Source: Rhodospirillaceae bacterium (GTDB taxonomy: Bacteria; Pseudomonadota; Alphaproteobacteria; Rhodospirillales; UBA2165). Taken from it: a DNA stretch of 53,329 bases. Numbering within the stretch: the stretch's first letter is position 1; each line of letters opens with the position of its first letter. The stretch is from assembly GCA_018649725.1 (NCBI GenBank), contig JABIHH010000002.1, positions 1 to 53,329 on the forward strand, read 5' to 3'. The notes beneath the pieces are model-generated. The model did not search any database and was not told the DNA's origin. It saw only the letters and a program-made list of their open reading frames with translations. Shown piece by piece: positions 17,073 to 25,168 of the stretch. A program made the position numbers and the translations under genes.

Positions 17073-18014
17073 ATGATTAAAGTTAAAGATGTTGCTTTCC
17101 CACGGTTTCGCGCACCAGATCTCGACAAGATGGAAAGTTACCTCGAGGATTTCGGTATGGTGCGGTCAGCTCGCACTGAAGACAAACTCTTTATGCGCGG
17201 TCTAGATGCCTCTCATCATATCCACGTCACCGAATTGGGCGAGTCGAAATTTATTGGCGCGGCGTATTGGGCCGATAGTTTGGAAGATTTGGAAAAGCTT
17301 GCTTCTTCCAATGATGCCAGTGACGTTGAAGATATCAATGAGCCCGGCGGCGGACAGCGCGTTTGCCTTACCGACCCCGATGGTTTTCAGATCGAAGTGG
17401 TCTATGGCATTGAAGAGATCGATCCACTCCCCGCGACAGAATCGACCGGCTACAATTGGGTAAACGACCGCCGCCGCTTAGGCGATCTCAAGCGGGTTGG
17501 CAAAGGCCCGTCGCCGGTAAAGCGCTTTGCTCATTACGTCATTGGCGTGACCGATTACGAAAAAACCCAAGCCTTTTATGCTGATCATTTAGGCCTCATT
17601 CCATCCGACACCATTCACGACAATGACGATGAGTCGCGAAACGTGATGACATTCAATCGTGTTGATCAGGGCGATGAATTTGTTGACCACCATACATTCG
17701 CGGCAATCGAGTGCTCGATCTTTGGCAGCGACGAGGCCATGTTCCATCATGTCGCTTTTGAAGTTGAAGATTTGGATACCTTAGTCGCGGGTCATGAGTA
17801 TCTGATGAGCAAAGACTATGAGCACGCTTATGGTATTGGTCGCCACATACTGGGCAGTCAGATATTTGATTATTGGCAGGATCCATTTGGCTTCCGTCAC
17901 GAACATTGGACCGATAGCGATTTGCTCAATGCAAGCTCGCCAACCGGGCATCATCCGGTATCAACGGCGCTCAGCGTGCAATGGGGCCCGACCATTCCGC
18001 GCAAAGTAGGATAG
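17073..18014 (+). CDS. Two-domain extradiol (catechol 2,3-type) dioxygenase, VOC family
   Basis: A 313-residue protein with two VOC modules: an N-terminal non-catalytic one (FPRFRAPDLDKMESYLEDFG, about 1-125) and a C-terminal one starting HYVIGVTDYEKTQAFYADHL. The expected 2-His-1-Glu iron site is visible: His154, His225 or His226 (FHHVAFEVED), and Glu277 (FRHEHW); spacing agrees with BphC. This enzyme splits a catechol-type ring with O2. It is in the same operon as the MDR and acyl-CoA dehydrogenase genes and next to a phenolic hydroxylase, which makes a meta-cleavage pathway likely. Confidence 0.85.
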   Translation: MIKVKDVAFPRFRAPDLDKMESYLEDFGMVRSARTEDKLFMRGLDASHHIHVTELGESKFIGAAYWADSLEDLEKLASSNDASDVEDINEPGGGQRVCLTDPDGFQIEVVYGIEEIDPLPATESTGYNWVNDRRRLGDLKRVGKGPSPVKRFAHYVIGVTDYEKTQAFYADHLGLIPSDTIHDNDDESRNVMTFNRVDQGDEFVDHHTFAAIECSIFGSDEAMFHHVAFEVEDLDTLVAGHEYLMSKDYEHAYGIGRHILGSQIFDYWQDPFGFRHEHWTDSDLLNASSPTGHHPVSTALSVQWGPTIPRKVG

Positions 18015-18018
18015 CCCC

Positions 18019-19248
18019 ATGGTCTTTTTGAAAGACATGCCTGAAGCGGCGTATGAGCGCATTGTTAATCAGGAACTGCCTGAATATGGCGAGACGGATT
18101 GCGTTGCCGGGCCGCCTTTAGCTGAACGCCGGATCGCCATCATCACGACGGCCGGCTTGCATCGCCGGGAAGACACTGCGTTTAAAATGGGAGTTGGTGA
18201 ATATCGCATCATTCCTGATGACACTGATATGAACGATCTCATTATGAGCCACATCTCGAATAATTTTGATCGCACTGGCTTTCAGCAAGATCTCAATATC
18301 GTGTTTCCGATTGAGCGGTTGAGAGAGTTGGACAAGGCGGATGAGATTGGCTCGGTGGCCGCCTATCATTATGCCTTCATGGGCGCGACGCCGCCGACCG
18401 ATCAGGCAGCCGTGGCAAAAGACCTCGCCGGTCTGCTGAAAGGCGATAATGTTACCGGGGTCATCCTCGCCGGGGTCTGACCCCAATGTACGCGCGCCGT
18501 GGGCGGGCTGGCACACTATCTTGAAGCTGAAGGGATCCCGACGGCTCTCATTAGTTTAATCCGTGGACACACCGAGCGCATGAAGCCGCCTCGCGCCTTG
18601 TTCGTGCCGTTTCCGCTCGGCCGTCCGTTTGGTGCGCCCAACGCGCCGGATTTCCAGCGTAAGGTACTCAGCACAGTATTGGCGCTATTGGAGCGGCAGG
18701 ACGGACCCATTTTAGAAGATTTCCCAGATAAAGCACCGGGCCCGCAAGAGCTTTCCGACGAAGAAATGGAAGGCTGGACTTGCCCGATTAATTTCTCCAG
18801 CTCGGTGGATGATCTAAGCGACACCGAGAAATTCTCCAAAGCAATTAAGCAGGAAATCGCCTTGCTGCGTCCCTGGTATGAGGAATCCGTTGCTAAACAA
18901 AATGGCCGCCGGCTGGATGGCTTAACCGAGTTCAGCACCGAAGAAATTGTTGATCACCTGGTGGCCTATGCCGAGGATCAGGACACCCCGTCCTTTCTTG
19001 AGGGTGAGAATATGGCCCGGGCTATCAAATTGACCTGCGATGATTTGAAGCATTTCTACTATCAGGCAGCCCTTGCTAAGCCAGCAGCGACCTACGAAGA
19101 TATCGACAATTGGTTTTTTGGTGAAAGCCTAGGCGGTACCTTGATTCTGGAAATTCGCAAAATTTTGATTGGCCTGGAAGACCCCGTTTTAAAACGCGTC
19201 GGGCTGATCAATTTATTGCCGCACGCCATGTCTCACCACGCGACATAA
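18019..19248 (+). CDS. GrdB/PrdB-like selenoprotein; in-frame UGA (Sec154)
   Basis: A single 409-residue reading frame interrupted by one TGA at 18478-18480. The two parts (18019-18477 and 18481-19248) are in the same frame without shift, and both match the glycine/sarcosine/betaine/D-proline reductase selenoprotein B family (VAGPPLAERRIAIITTAGLH; RIIPDDTDMNDLIMSH; NIVFPIERLREL; then HYLEAEGIPTALISLIRGHT and PPRALFVPFPLGRPFG). The UGA falls in AGV-U-PQCTRAVGG, that is a UxxC redox motif; in GrdB the Sec is in U-x-x-C-T-R, and in non-Sec relatives a Cys takes its place. It should carry selenocysteine. Requires SelA/B/C/D, not in this window. It probably catalyses a reductive step in the operon. 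Confidence 0.85.
18478..18530 (+). promoter_or_regulatory. UGA codon for Sec and probable SECIS region
   Basis: Bacterial SECIS elements sit directly after the UGA. The next 40 bases are very GC-rich (GTACGCGCGCCGTGGGCGGG) and can form a small stem, for example GCC/GGC closing the loop GTGGGCG, with TGT/ACA outside it. I could not compute a fold. The coding sequence here is also constrained by the PQCTRAVGG motif, so the stem assignment is tentative; the recoded UGA itself is well supported. Confidence 0.4.
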
Positions 19249-19269
19249 GAATAGTTAAGGATAGCACCC

Positions 19270-20418
19270 ATGGCGCTCGACCCGGAAACATTTGGCATTC
19301 TATTAGATACAGTTGAGCGATTTGTCACCGAGCGCCTGGTCCCGCTTGAAGCCCAAGTCGCCGAAGAAGATCAGGTGCCGGCTGAAATTATCGAAGAGAT
19401 GAAAGAGCTAGGCCTTTTCAGCCTATCGATTCCTGAAGAATATGGCGGGCTCGGGCTGTCCATGAGCGAAGAAATTGAAGTTGCCATTCGTCTCGGCGGC
19501 ACCACCCCCGCTTTTCGTTCGGTCTTTGGCACCAATGTCGGCATCGGTAGCCAGGGCATTGTCATGGACGGCACCGATGCGCAAAAAGAGCATTACCTGC
19601 CGAAACTGGCGACCGGTGAAATGATTGCTTCTTTTGCATTAACCGAGCCGGAAGCCGGGTCCGATGCAGGCTCTTTGAAAACAAGTGCTAAAAAAGACGG
19701 CGATCATTACGTGCTGAACGGCACCAAGCGCTTTATCACCAACGCGCCATCTGCCGACATTTTCACACTGATGGCGCGGACCGATCCTGACACGCCCGGC
19801 GCCAAGGGCATTTCCGCTTTTATTGTTGAGCGTAAAAGCGATGGCCTGACGATCGGCACACCCGATAAAAAAATGGGCCAGCAGGGAGCCAAGACCGCCG
19901 ACGTCATCATGGAGGACGTGCGGGTACCAGCTGAGAACATCATTGGTGGTGTTGCAGGGGTCGGCTTTAAAACAGCGATGAAGGTGCTTGATCGCGGGCG
20001 GCTGCATATCTCGGGTGTCAGTGTCGGTATTGCCGAGCGCCTTTTCAGAGAATGCGTCACTTATGCCGCTGAGCGGAAACAGTTTGGCAAAGCCATCGCT
20101 GACTTCCAACTTATCCAGGCCATGCTCGCTGACAGTAAGGCGGAAAGCTATGCTGCGCGTTGCATGGTTGTCGATGCCGCCAAGAAAAAAGATGCCGGCG
20201 AGAACGTCACGCTGGAAGCTGCCTGTGCAAAGATGTTTGCCACTGAAATGGTTGGCCGGGTCGCCGACCGGGCGGTGCAGATCTTCGGTGGTGCCGGCTA
20301 TATTTCAGAATACCCGATTGAGCGGCTTTATCGCGACGTCCGCCTGTTCCGCATCTATGAGGGCACCACGCAAATCCAGCAACTCGTCATTGCCCGAGAA
20401 TTGATGAAAGACGCGTGA
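19270..20418 (+). CDS. Acyl-CoA dehydrogenase
   Basis: A 382-residue flavoenzyme that introduces a C2-C3 double bond in an acyl-CoA. The N-terminal helical domain has IPEEYGGLGLSMSEEIEVA; the middle has SFALTEPEAGSDAGSLKTSA (FAD-binding signature) and FITNAPSADIFTLMART; the C-terminal domain has QIFGGAGYISEYPIERLYRD and RIYEGTTQIQQLVIAREL, with the usual catalytic-base glutamate in YEGT. It starts 21 bases after the selenoprotein gene with an AAGGATAG ribosome site and ends the operon. An aliphatic CoA intermediate from ring cleavage is a possible substrate. Confidence 0.9.
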   Translation: MALDPETFGILLDTVERFVTERLVPLEAQVAEEDQVPAEIIEEMKELGLFSLSIPEEYGGLGLSMSEEIEVAIRLGGTTPAFRSVFGTNVGIGSQGIVMDGTDAQKEHYLPKLATGEMIASFALTEPEAGSDAGSLKTSAKKDGDHYVLNGTKRFITNAPSADIFTLMARTDPDTPGAKGISAFIVERKSDGLTIGTPDKKMGQQGAKTADVIMEDVRVPAENIIGGVAGVGFKTAMKVLDRGRLHISGVSVGIAERLFRECVTYAAERKQFGKAIADFQLIQAMLADSKAESYAARCMVVDAAKKKDAGENVTLEAACAKMFATEMVGRVADRAVQIFGGAGYISEYPIERLYRDVRLFRIYEGTTQIQQLVIARELMKDA

Positions 20419-20443
20419 GCTAATTTAAGCGTTTGGCGGAATT

Positions 20444-20773
20444 TTATTCCCCCCGTAACGCCTTCACCTCCGCAACGAACTTTTCAACATGGTCGAGAAT
20501 TTCTGGCACGTCTTCGGGTTGGGCGTTGAGGAAAAACGAATTACCGGGATCCAGCATGACTGAGGGACCGCGCTGACATAGGCCAAGGCACTCTAAAGCC
20601 CGAAACTGAATGTCGATATTGCGCTCTTCGATGCCTTTTTCCAGGAGGGCGCGCATTTCTTTGCCGCCTCTGGGGCCACAACTATCGCTGCCATCTTCTT
20701 GATATTCATTGATACAGACGCGAATAGTGGCCGGGCTCGGGGCTTTTCGCACTTTACGCAGACGCGCTTCCAT
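20444..20773 (-). CDS. Thioredoxin-like [2Fe-2S] ferredoxin
   Basis: 109 residues from ATG 20773. Cysteines sit in the pattern of the thioredoxin-like [2Fe-2S] family: C in IRVCINEYQEDGSDSCG (C-x11-C) and a later CLGLC (C-x3-C). An extended frame reaches a TTG at 20899, but that would start inside the operator palindrome and its extra residues look random, so I use the ATG. It is an electron carrier. The gene is next to GntR and under the same palindromes as the Rieske and corrinoid genes, so it may serve one of them as reductant. Confidence 0.75.
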   Translation of the reverse strand: MEARLRKVRKAPSPATIRVCINEYQEDGSDSCGPRGGKEMRALLEKGIEERNIDIQFRALECLGLCQRGPSVMLDPGNSFFLNAQPEDVPEILDHVEKFVAEVKALRGE

Positions 20774-20867
20774 GGGGCGTAGAACGTCAGGGTGAGTCAA
20801 TATTTGGGGCTCCGGTTGTGGTTTGGTGTAAGAGTTAGACCTATTTACGCGATTAATTGTGGCTATA

Positions 20868-20900
20868 TTGGATCCACTAATGGGTAATATTGGATCCAAT
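20868..20900. promoter_or_regulatory. Two TGGATCCA operators in front of the ferredoxin gene
   Basis: TTGGATCCA at 20868-20876 and the perfect 12-base palindrome ATTGGATCCAAT at 20889-20900, centres 22 bases apart (about two helical turns). The same core occurs at 22944-22953 and, imperfectly, near 21774. The layout fits GntR/FCD dimer sites. Confidence 0.6.
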
Positions 20901-20976
20901 AGGGTAATTTAACCCTATTTTATCCATGGGTTAAAGTCCCTATTTTTCGATTTTTTAAAATTTATTGGAAAAATTA

Positions 20977-21693
20977 CTATTCTGCAGCTCTGAGCATTTT
21001 GATGTTATTTGATTTACCCTTATGTTTGCTGAATAAGTCGAAATATTGGAACGCCGCATTGGCATGTTCCCGCATCACAGACTCGGCCCGTGTGCCGTGC
21101 CTCGCATCCATGGCGTCGAAAATAACATGATGTTGAAAATGCGCCATCTGCAACCGCTTGAACTCGCCTTTAAGATTTCCAATATCGACGGCTAGGGAAT
21201 TAATTGAGGCAAAAGGCAGGTGATCATTGCGCGCAATGGCGCTGTTCAAAGCTGCATTGTCACAAGCGCTTAAAACGATCGAATGAAAGCGTATATTTAA
21301 ATTGTGAAAAAGGTCTATATCCTCTTCTAATAAAACACCTTTTTCAAATATATCATCCCCCGCAGAGAGGCATTCCTCGAGGGCTTTTCGCACCTCTCTA
21401 GTTAGGCCTTTCTCGGCCACCAAGCGGGCCGCGAGTCCTTCAAGAGTACCCCGCACATCGATACCATCACGGATCTCTTTTTCTGTAATTTCGCGAACAA
21501 CATAACCACGCCCTGCTAATTTTTGCAGTAACCCTTCTTGCTCTAAAATACGGAACGCCAATCGGACAGGTGTTCTGGAAACGCCGAGCCGTTTAGAGAT
21601 CGGGATCTCGGCCAGCCGCTCGCCGGGTTTTAATTCCCCATCGGCGACCATTTTGCGAAGTGAAACAAGAACCTGCTGGCCTTGGTTACTCAT
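20977..21693 (-). CDS. GntR-family (FCD) transcriptional regulator
   Basis: 238 residues. The winged helix has LRKMVADGELKPGERLAEIP, then SKRLGVSRTPVRLAFRILEQEG, which is the standard GntR recognition element. The C-terminal FCD domain starts with IDVRGTLEGLAARLVAEKG and contains the Asp/His metal-binding pattern (NIRFHSIVLSAC; MAHFQHHVIFDAM). It is divergent from the Rieske gene and lies between operator copies that flank it on both sides. It most likely represses the ferredoxin, the Rieske oxygenase and the corrinoid operon, with a ligand related to their substrate. Confidence 0.88.
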   Translation of the reverse strand: MSNQGQQVLVSLRKMVADGELKPGERLAEIPISKRLGVSRTPVRLAFRILEQEGLLQKLAGRGYVVREITEKEIRDGIDVRGTLEGLAARLVAEKGLTREVRKALEECLSAGDDIFEKGVLLEEDIDLFHNLNIRFHSIVLSACDNAALNSAIARNDHLPFASINSLAVDIGNLKGEFKRLQMAHFQHHVIFDAMDARHGTRAESVMREHANAAFQYFDLFSKHKGKSNNIKMLRAAE

Positions 21694-21771
21694 GAGATAG
21701 TCCTAAATCGGTCAATTTAATATTCCACATGATAACATTTTTGATCAATGACAAAAAGGTTTGATTCGACT

Positions 21772-21784
21772 TTTGGGATCCAAT
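21772..21784. promoter_or_regulatory. Imperfect GATCC operator copy upstream of the Rieske gene
   Basis: TTTGGGATCCAAT differs from TTGGATCCAA by one extra G. It is in the GntR-Rieske intergenic gap about 85 bases before the Rieske start. As the symmetry is broken it is a weaker candidate than the other copies. Confidence 0.3.
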
Positions 21785-21868
21785 TTGTATAATAACTCGA
21801 GAATTCGGCTCGTTTCGGCAAAATTACTGCCATGCCGCAGATTGTCTACAGAGAAAAGGATCGTTTTG

Positions 21869-22897
21869 GTGTTTTTGCAGAATTACTGGTATGCCGTCGG
21901 CTGGGACAGCGAAATTCAGCGCAAGCCTTTGGCGCGTACCATTTGTAATGAACAGATCGTATTTTACCGGAAATTAGATGGTAGTTTGGTCGCGCTGGAA
22001 GATTGTTGTCCCCACCGTATGTTAGCTCTTTCCAAAGGCCACCTCGAAAAAGATGACATCGTTTGCGGCTATCATGGCCTAACCTTGAACGGCAACGGCG
22101 TTTGCGTTCATATGCCGGACGGAAAAAACCCACCCAAAAAATCTCTGGTCAAAAGTTATCCCATAGTCGAGCGCCATCGCTTTGTTTGGGTGTGGATCGG
22201 TGATGTTGCAGAAGCGAACGAAGCTCAAATCCCGGACCTAACCTGGTGTTCGGATCCAAAATGGGTGTCGGATGGCCAGACTTTCAATATCAAATGCGAT
22301 TATAAGCTGCTGGTGGATAATTTAATGGATCTCACTCATGAGAACTATGTCCACCCGACCAGCATTGGTCAACAAGAGCTCATGGAAGCACCAATTGACA
22401 CTATTTCTGATGATAAAACCGCAACCGTCACGCGCTGGATGAGAGATATCGTACCGCCGCCTTTTTGGTCGGCAAATTTGAAATCCGATCAGAATTGTGA
22501 TCGCTGGCAAATATGTAATTTCTCCCTGCCGGCCAATGTGATGATTGATGTTGGCGTTGCAGTGACAGGTACCGGCGCGCCGGAAGGTGACCGGTCACAA
22601 GGCATAACAGGTATTGTGCTTAACCTTATGACGCCGGAGACGGAAACAACGACATGGTATCACTGGGGCATGGCACGTGATTTTGATATTACGGATCATG
22701 GCCTAACGGGCCGTATTCGGGATGCTCAGGCAGCGGTTTTTTCAGAAGATGAAGAGGTCCTCGAATCTCAGCAACAAAGAATTCTCGAACGCCCCGACCG
22801 AAATCTGGTAAATTTTGCAATTGATTCGGGCGGTGTTGAAGCGCGTAAAATCATTCAGCGCGAACTTGGTCGTATGCCGGGGGTAGCTGCCGAATAA
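21869..22897 (+). CDS. VanA-like Rieske oxygenase (O-demethylase type)
   Basis: 342 residues from GTG 21869, chosen because AAAAGGA lies 8 bases before it and the protein then begins FLQNYWYAVGWDSEI like vanillate demethylase. The Rieske centre is CPHR (CxH) and CGYHG (CxxH) about 18 residues apart. The non-heme iron site is NLMDLTHENYVH with a later acidic ligand. ICNEQIVFYR, SIGQQELMEAPIDT and WGMARDFDITDHGLTG follow vanA. VanA-type enzymes release formaldehyde from methoxylated aromatics using O2 and a reductase. No vanB reductase gene is here. It is the first gene after GntR, in line with the corrinoid operon. Confidence 0.85.
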   Translation: MFLQNYWYAVGWDSEIQRKPLARTICNEQIVFYRKLDGSLVALEDCCPHRMLALSKGHLEKDDIVCGYHGLTLNGNGVCVHMPDGKNPPKKSLVKSYPIVERHRFVWVWIGDVAEANEAQIPDLTWCSDPKWVSDGQTFNIKCDYKLLVDNLMDLTHENYVHPTSIGQQELMEAPIDTISDDKTATVTRWMRDIVPPPFWSANLKSDQNCDRWQICNFSLPANVMIDVGVAVTGTGAPEGDRSQGITGIVLNLMTPETETTTWYHWGMARDFDITDHGLTGRIRDAQAAVFSEDEEVLESQQQRILERPDRNLVNFAIDSGGVEARKIIQRELGRMPGVAAE

Positions 22898-22943
22898 AAG
22901 TATTGTAAAAAATGGTGGCAACAAAGAACCGCCAGTATAAAAT

Positions 22944-22953
22944 TTGGATCCAA
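22944..22953. promoter_or_regulatory. Perfect GntR-type palindrome TTGGATCCAA over the metVF ribosome site
   Basis: The palindrome ends at the AAGGAGAG ribosome site of the next gene. Regulator bound here would block the front of the corrinoid operon. Same core as 20889-20900. Confidence 0.6.
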
Positions 22954-22967
22954 GGAGAGCCATAAAC

Positions 22968-24386
22968 TTGCAGATTGTACGAAGATGGTCGGTCCGGAAT
23001 TCCCGCTTCATTGAAGCGGTATGGCAAGTCTTTGAGGTCATGCTCAATGCGCTTTCCCCGCTGCTGCGTCTAATTCCACGCCGTTTTCTCGAAGTGCCCT
23101 TGAGGCCTGCTGAACATTTGGCCAAGCGGGTAATGTTCGACTGTCAAATGTGCGGCCAATGCGTGCTTAGCCTCACCGGTATTTCCTGTCCGATGAATTG
23201 TCCCAAAACATTGCGCAACGGTCCTTGCGGTGGCGTGCTGGCAGATGGCGGCTGTGAAGTTAAGCCCGCCATGACTTGCGTTTGGCTGGATGCCTGGGAC
23301 GGCTCGGCGCGGATGAAAAACAGTCAGGCGATTACCGAAATCCAGCATCCGGTATCGCATCTAACCAAAGGGCGCTCGACCTGGGCGGCAACTTTGCAGG
23401 CCGATCATTCACAGCCCGCATGGCCGGAAATCTCGATTGGCAGTACGGTTAAAACATCGGACGATGTGCCTGCCGCCGCGAGCAGCTTACAGCGTATTTT
23501 AAACGCCGGCGCTTTTACCGTCACAACTGAATTTAATGCCCCGGATACGGCAGCAGCAGAAGACATCATCGAGGCCGTACAGCCCTTAACTGGTATTACC
23601 GATGGCGTAAATGTCACCGATAATGCCGGCGCTAATGTTCATATTTCATCCTTAAGCGTTTGTGCGGCAATGGCGCGTGAAGGTTTCGAGCCGGTCATGC
23701 AGATGACCTGCCGCGACCGCAACCGAATGGCAATACAGTCTGATGTCCTTGGCGCCGCGACGCTTGGTGTCACCAACATAACCTGCATGACAGGTGATGC
23801 GATCACCAGCGGAGATCATCCGGACGGCAAGCCGGTATTTGATTTGGATGCAACCTCGCTGCTTCAGACCATCAGGCATTTGCGCGATGAAGGTAAGTTT
23901 CTAACCGGCCGGGAGCTTAAGAGCGCGCCCTATATTTATATGGGAGCAACAGCTAATCCGTCGGCGAGTAATTTGGATGTTGAAATTAACCGGGTGGCAA
24001 AAAAAGTGCGCGCCGGTGCACAATATTTACAAACGCAGTATTGTTTCGATCAGGCCGCCTTGCAAAGCTTTGTTAAACGTTACCGCGATGAAGGGCTGGA
24101 TGAATGGGCTCATTTGCTGGTTGGTGTCGGCCCGTTGCGCTCGGCTAAAAGCGGTCGTTGGATGCGGGATCATATTCCGGGCATTCATATTCCGGATGAT
24201 GTTCTGGACCGCATTGGCCAAGCCGAAGATGAGTTAGCAGAAGGTCAGAAATTTGCCGCCGATTTTATTGAAGAATTAAAGGAGATGCCGGCCATCTCCG
24301 GTGTTCATATTATGGCGATCGGTCAGCCCCGTCGGGTCGCTCAAATTATTGAAAAGGCTCAAATTGGGCCGAAATTTAGGAGCTGA
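22968..24386 (+). CDS. MetV-MetF fusion: methylenetetrahydrofolate reductase with zinc/iron-sulfur-type N-domain
   Basis: 472 residues from TTG 22968, which has AAGGAGAG 9 bases before it; a TTG at 22944 lies in the operator and is rejected. Residues 50-115 hold the MTHFR_C (MetV-type) cysteine domain: CQMCGQCVLSLTGISCPMNC and CGGVLADGGCE. From about 170 a MetF TIM barrel follows: FTVTTEFNAPDTAAAEDI, GVNVTDNAGANVH and NITCMTGD. MetF interconverts methylene- and methyl-THF. In acetogens MetV is a separate subunit. In this operon it would oxidise methyl-THF formed by the methyltransferase downstream. Confidence 0.8.
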   Translation: MQIVRRWSVRNSRFIEAVWQVFEVMLNALSPLLRLIPRRFLEVPLRPAEHLAKRVMFDCQMCGQCVLSLTGISCPMNCPKTLRNGPCGGVLADGGCEVKPAMTCVWLDAWDGSARMKNSQAITEIQHPVSHLTKGRSTWAATLQADHSQPAWPEISIGSTVKTSDDVPAAASSLQRILNAGAFTVTTEFNAPDTAAAEDIIEAVQPLTGITDGVNVTDNAGANVHISSLSVCAAMAREGFEPVMQMTCRDRNRMAIQSDVLGAATLGVTNITCMTGDAITSGDHPDGKPVFDLDATSLLQTIRHLRDEGKFLTGRELKSAPYIYMGATANPSASNLDVEINRVAKKVRAGAQYLQTQYCFDQAALQSFVKRYRDEGLDEWAHLLVGVGPLRSAKSGRWMRDHIPGIHIPDDVLDRIGQAEDELAEGQKFAADFIEELKEMPAISGVHIMAIGQPRRVAQIIEKAQIGPKFRS

Positions 24387-24508
24387 GTAAAACAAATTAA
24401 TCCGGGCGTGATTTTGACGCTCGACTTAAATTAGGGGGGGGATTTATCCAGGCTCATTGCCTGATGATCTCCCGTAGACAATAAATCGTTTGAAACAGGA
24501 GTTTAGAA

Positions 24509-25168
24509 ATGAGCAATGAGAAACACGACAAGCTGATCAATCTGATCGCCGACATGGAAGAAGATGAGGCGCTCGAGCTTACTCAGGAATTGATCGACGA
24601 AGGTGCCGACCCCACTGATATTTTGGAAATTTGCCGCGCTGCCATGGATATCGTTGGTCAGCGTTTTGAAGACAATGAGTATTTTGTCCCGGAACTTATC
24701 CTGGCTGGCGAAATGCTTGATCAGATGTCCGAGATGGTGAAGCCACTGATCTCCGATACGACGGATGAAGAGGATAAAGAAGATACCGGCGGTACCGTTC
24801 TGATCGGCACTGTTCATGGTGATTTGCACGATATTGGCAAAAATATTGTCACCTTCATGCTCGATGTGAACGGCTTCAAGGTTATCGATCTCGGTGTCGA
24901 TGTCTCGCCGCAAGCCTTTATTGATGCGATCAAGGAAAACTCTATTACGGTCGTGGGCTTAAGCGGCTTTCTGACCTTGGCATTTGATTCCATGAAAGAG
25001 ACCGTTGAGGCGATTACCGAGGCGGGTCTTCGCGACGATGTGAAAATCATGATCGGTGGTGGCCAAGTTGATGAGCAAATTCGAGGCTATACCGGTGCGG
25101 ATTCTTTTGGCCTCAACGCCATGAGCGCCGTCAATCAATGTAAAGAATGGCTCGGGGAGGCAGCTTAA
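24509..25168 (+). CDS. Corrinoid (B12-binding) methyl carrier protein
   Basis: 219 residues with the MtaC/MtvC layout: an N-terminal four-helix cap (residues 1-90, DPTDILEICRAAMDIVGQRF) and a C-terminal B12-binding Rossmann domain with the lower axial motif DLHDIGKNI (D-x-H-x2-G; His near residue 111), then VIDLGVDVSPQAFIDA and GLSGFLTLAFDSMKET. The protein carries cobalamin that shuttles a methyl group between the two methyltransferases. It is immediately followed by, and abuts, the first UROD-type gene. Ribosome site CAGGAG before ATG. Confidence 0.9.
   Translation: MSNEKHDKLINLIADMEEDEALELTQELIDEGADPTDILEICRAAMDIVGQRFEDNEYFVPELILAGEMLDQMSEMVKPLISDTTDEEDKEDTGGTVLIGTVHGDLHDIGKNIVTFMLDVNGFKVIDLGVDVSPQAFIDAIKENSITVVGLSGFLTLAFDSMKETVEAITEAGLRDDVKIMIGGGQVDEQIRGYTGADSFGLNAMSAVNQCKEWLGEAA

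Noticed and set aside
18478..18480. Stop codon splitting two short genes or a sequencing error/frameshift
   Set aside because: Both parts are in the same frame, and the family motif places Sec exactly here.
20774..20899. N-terminal extension of the ferredoxin from TTG 20899
   Set aside because: Starts inside the operator palindrome and reads as non-conserved residues.
24387..24508. Cobalamin riboswitch before the corrinoid carrier gene
   Set aside because: The 122-base gap is too short and lacks a recognisable B12-box; none seen before metVF either.
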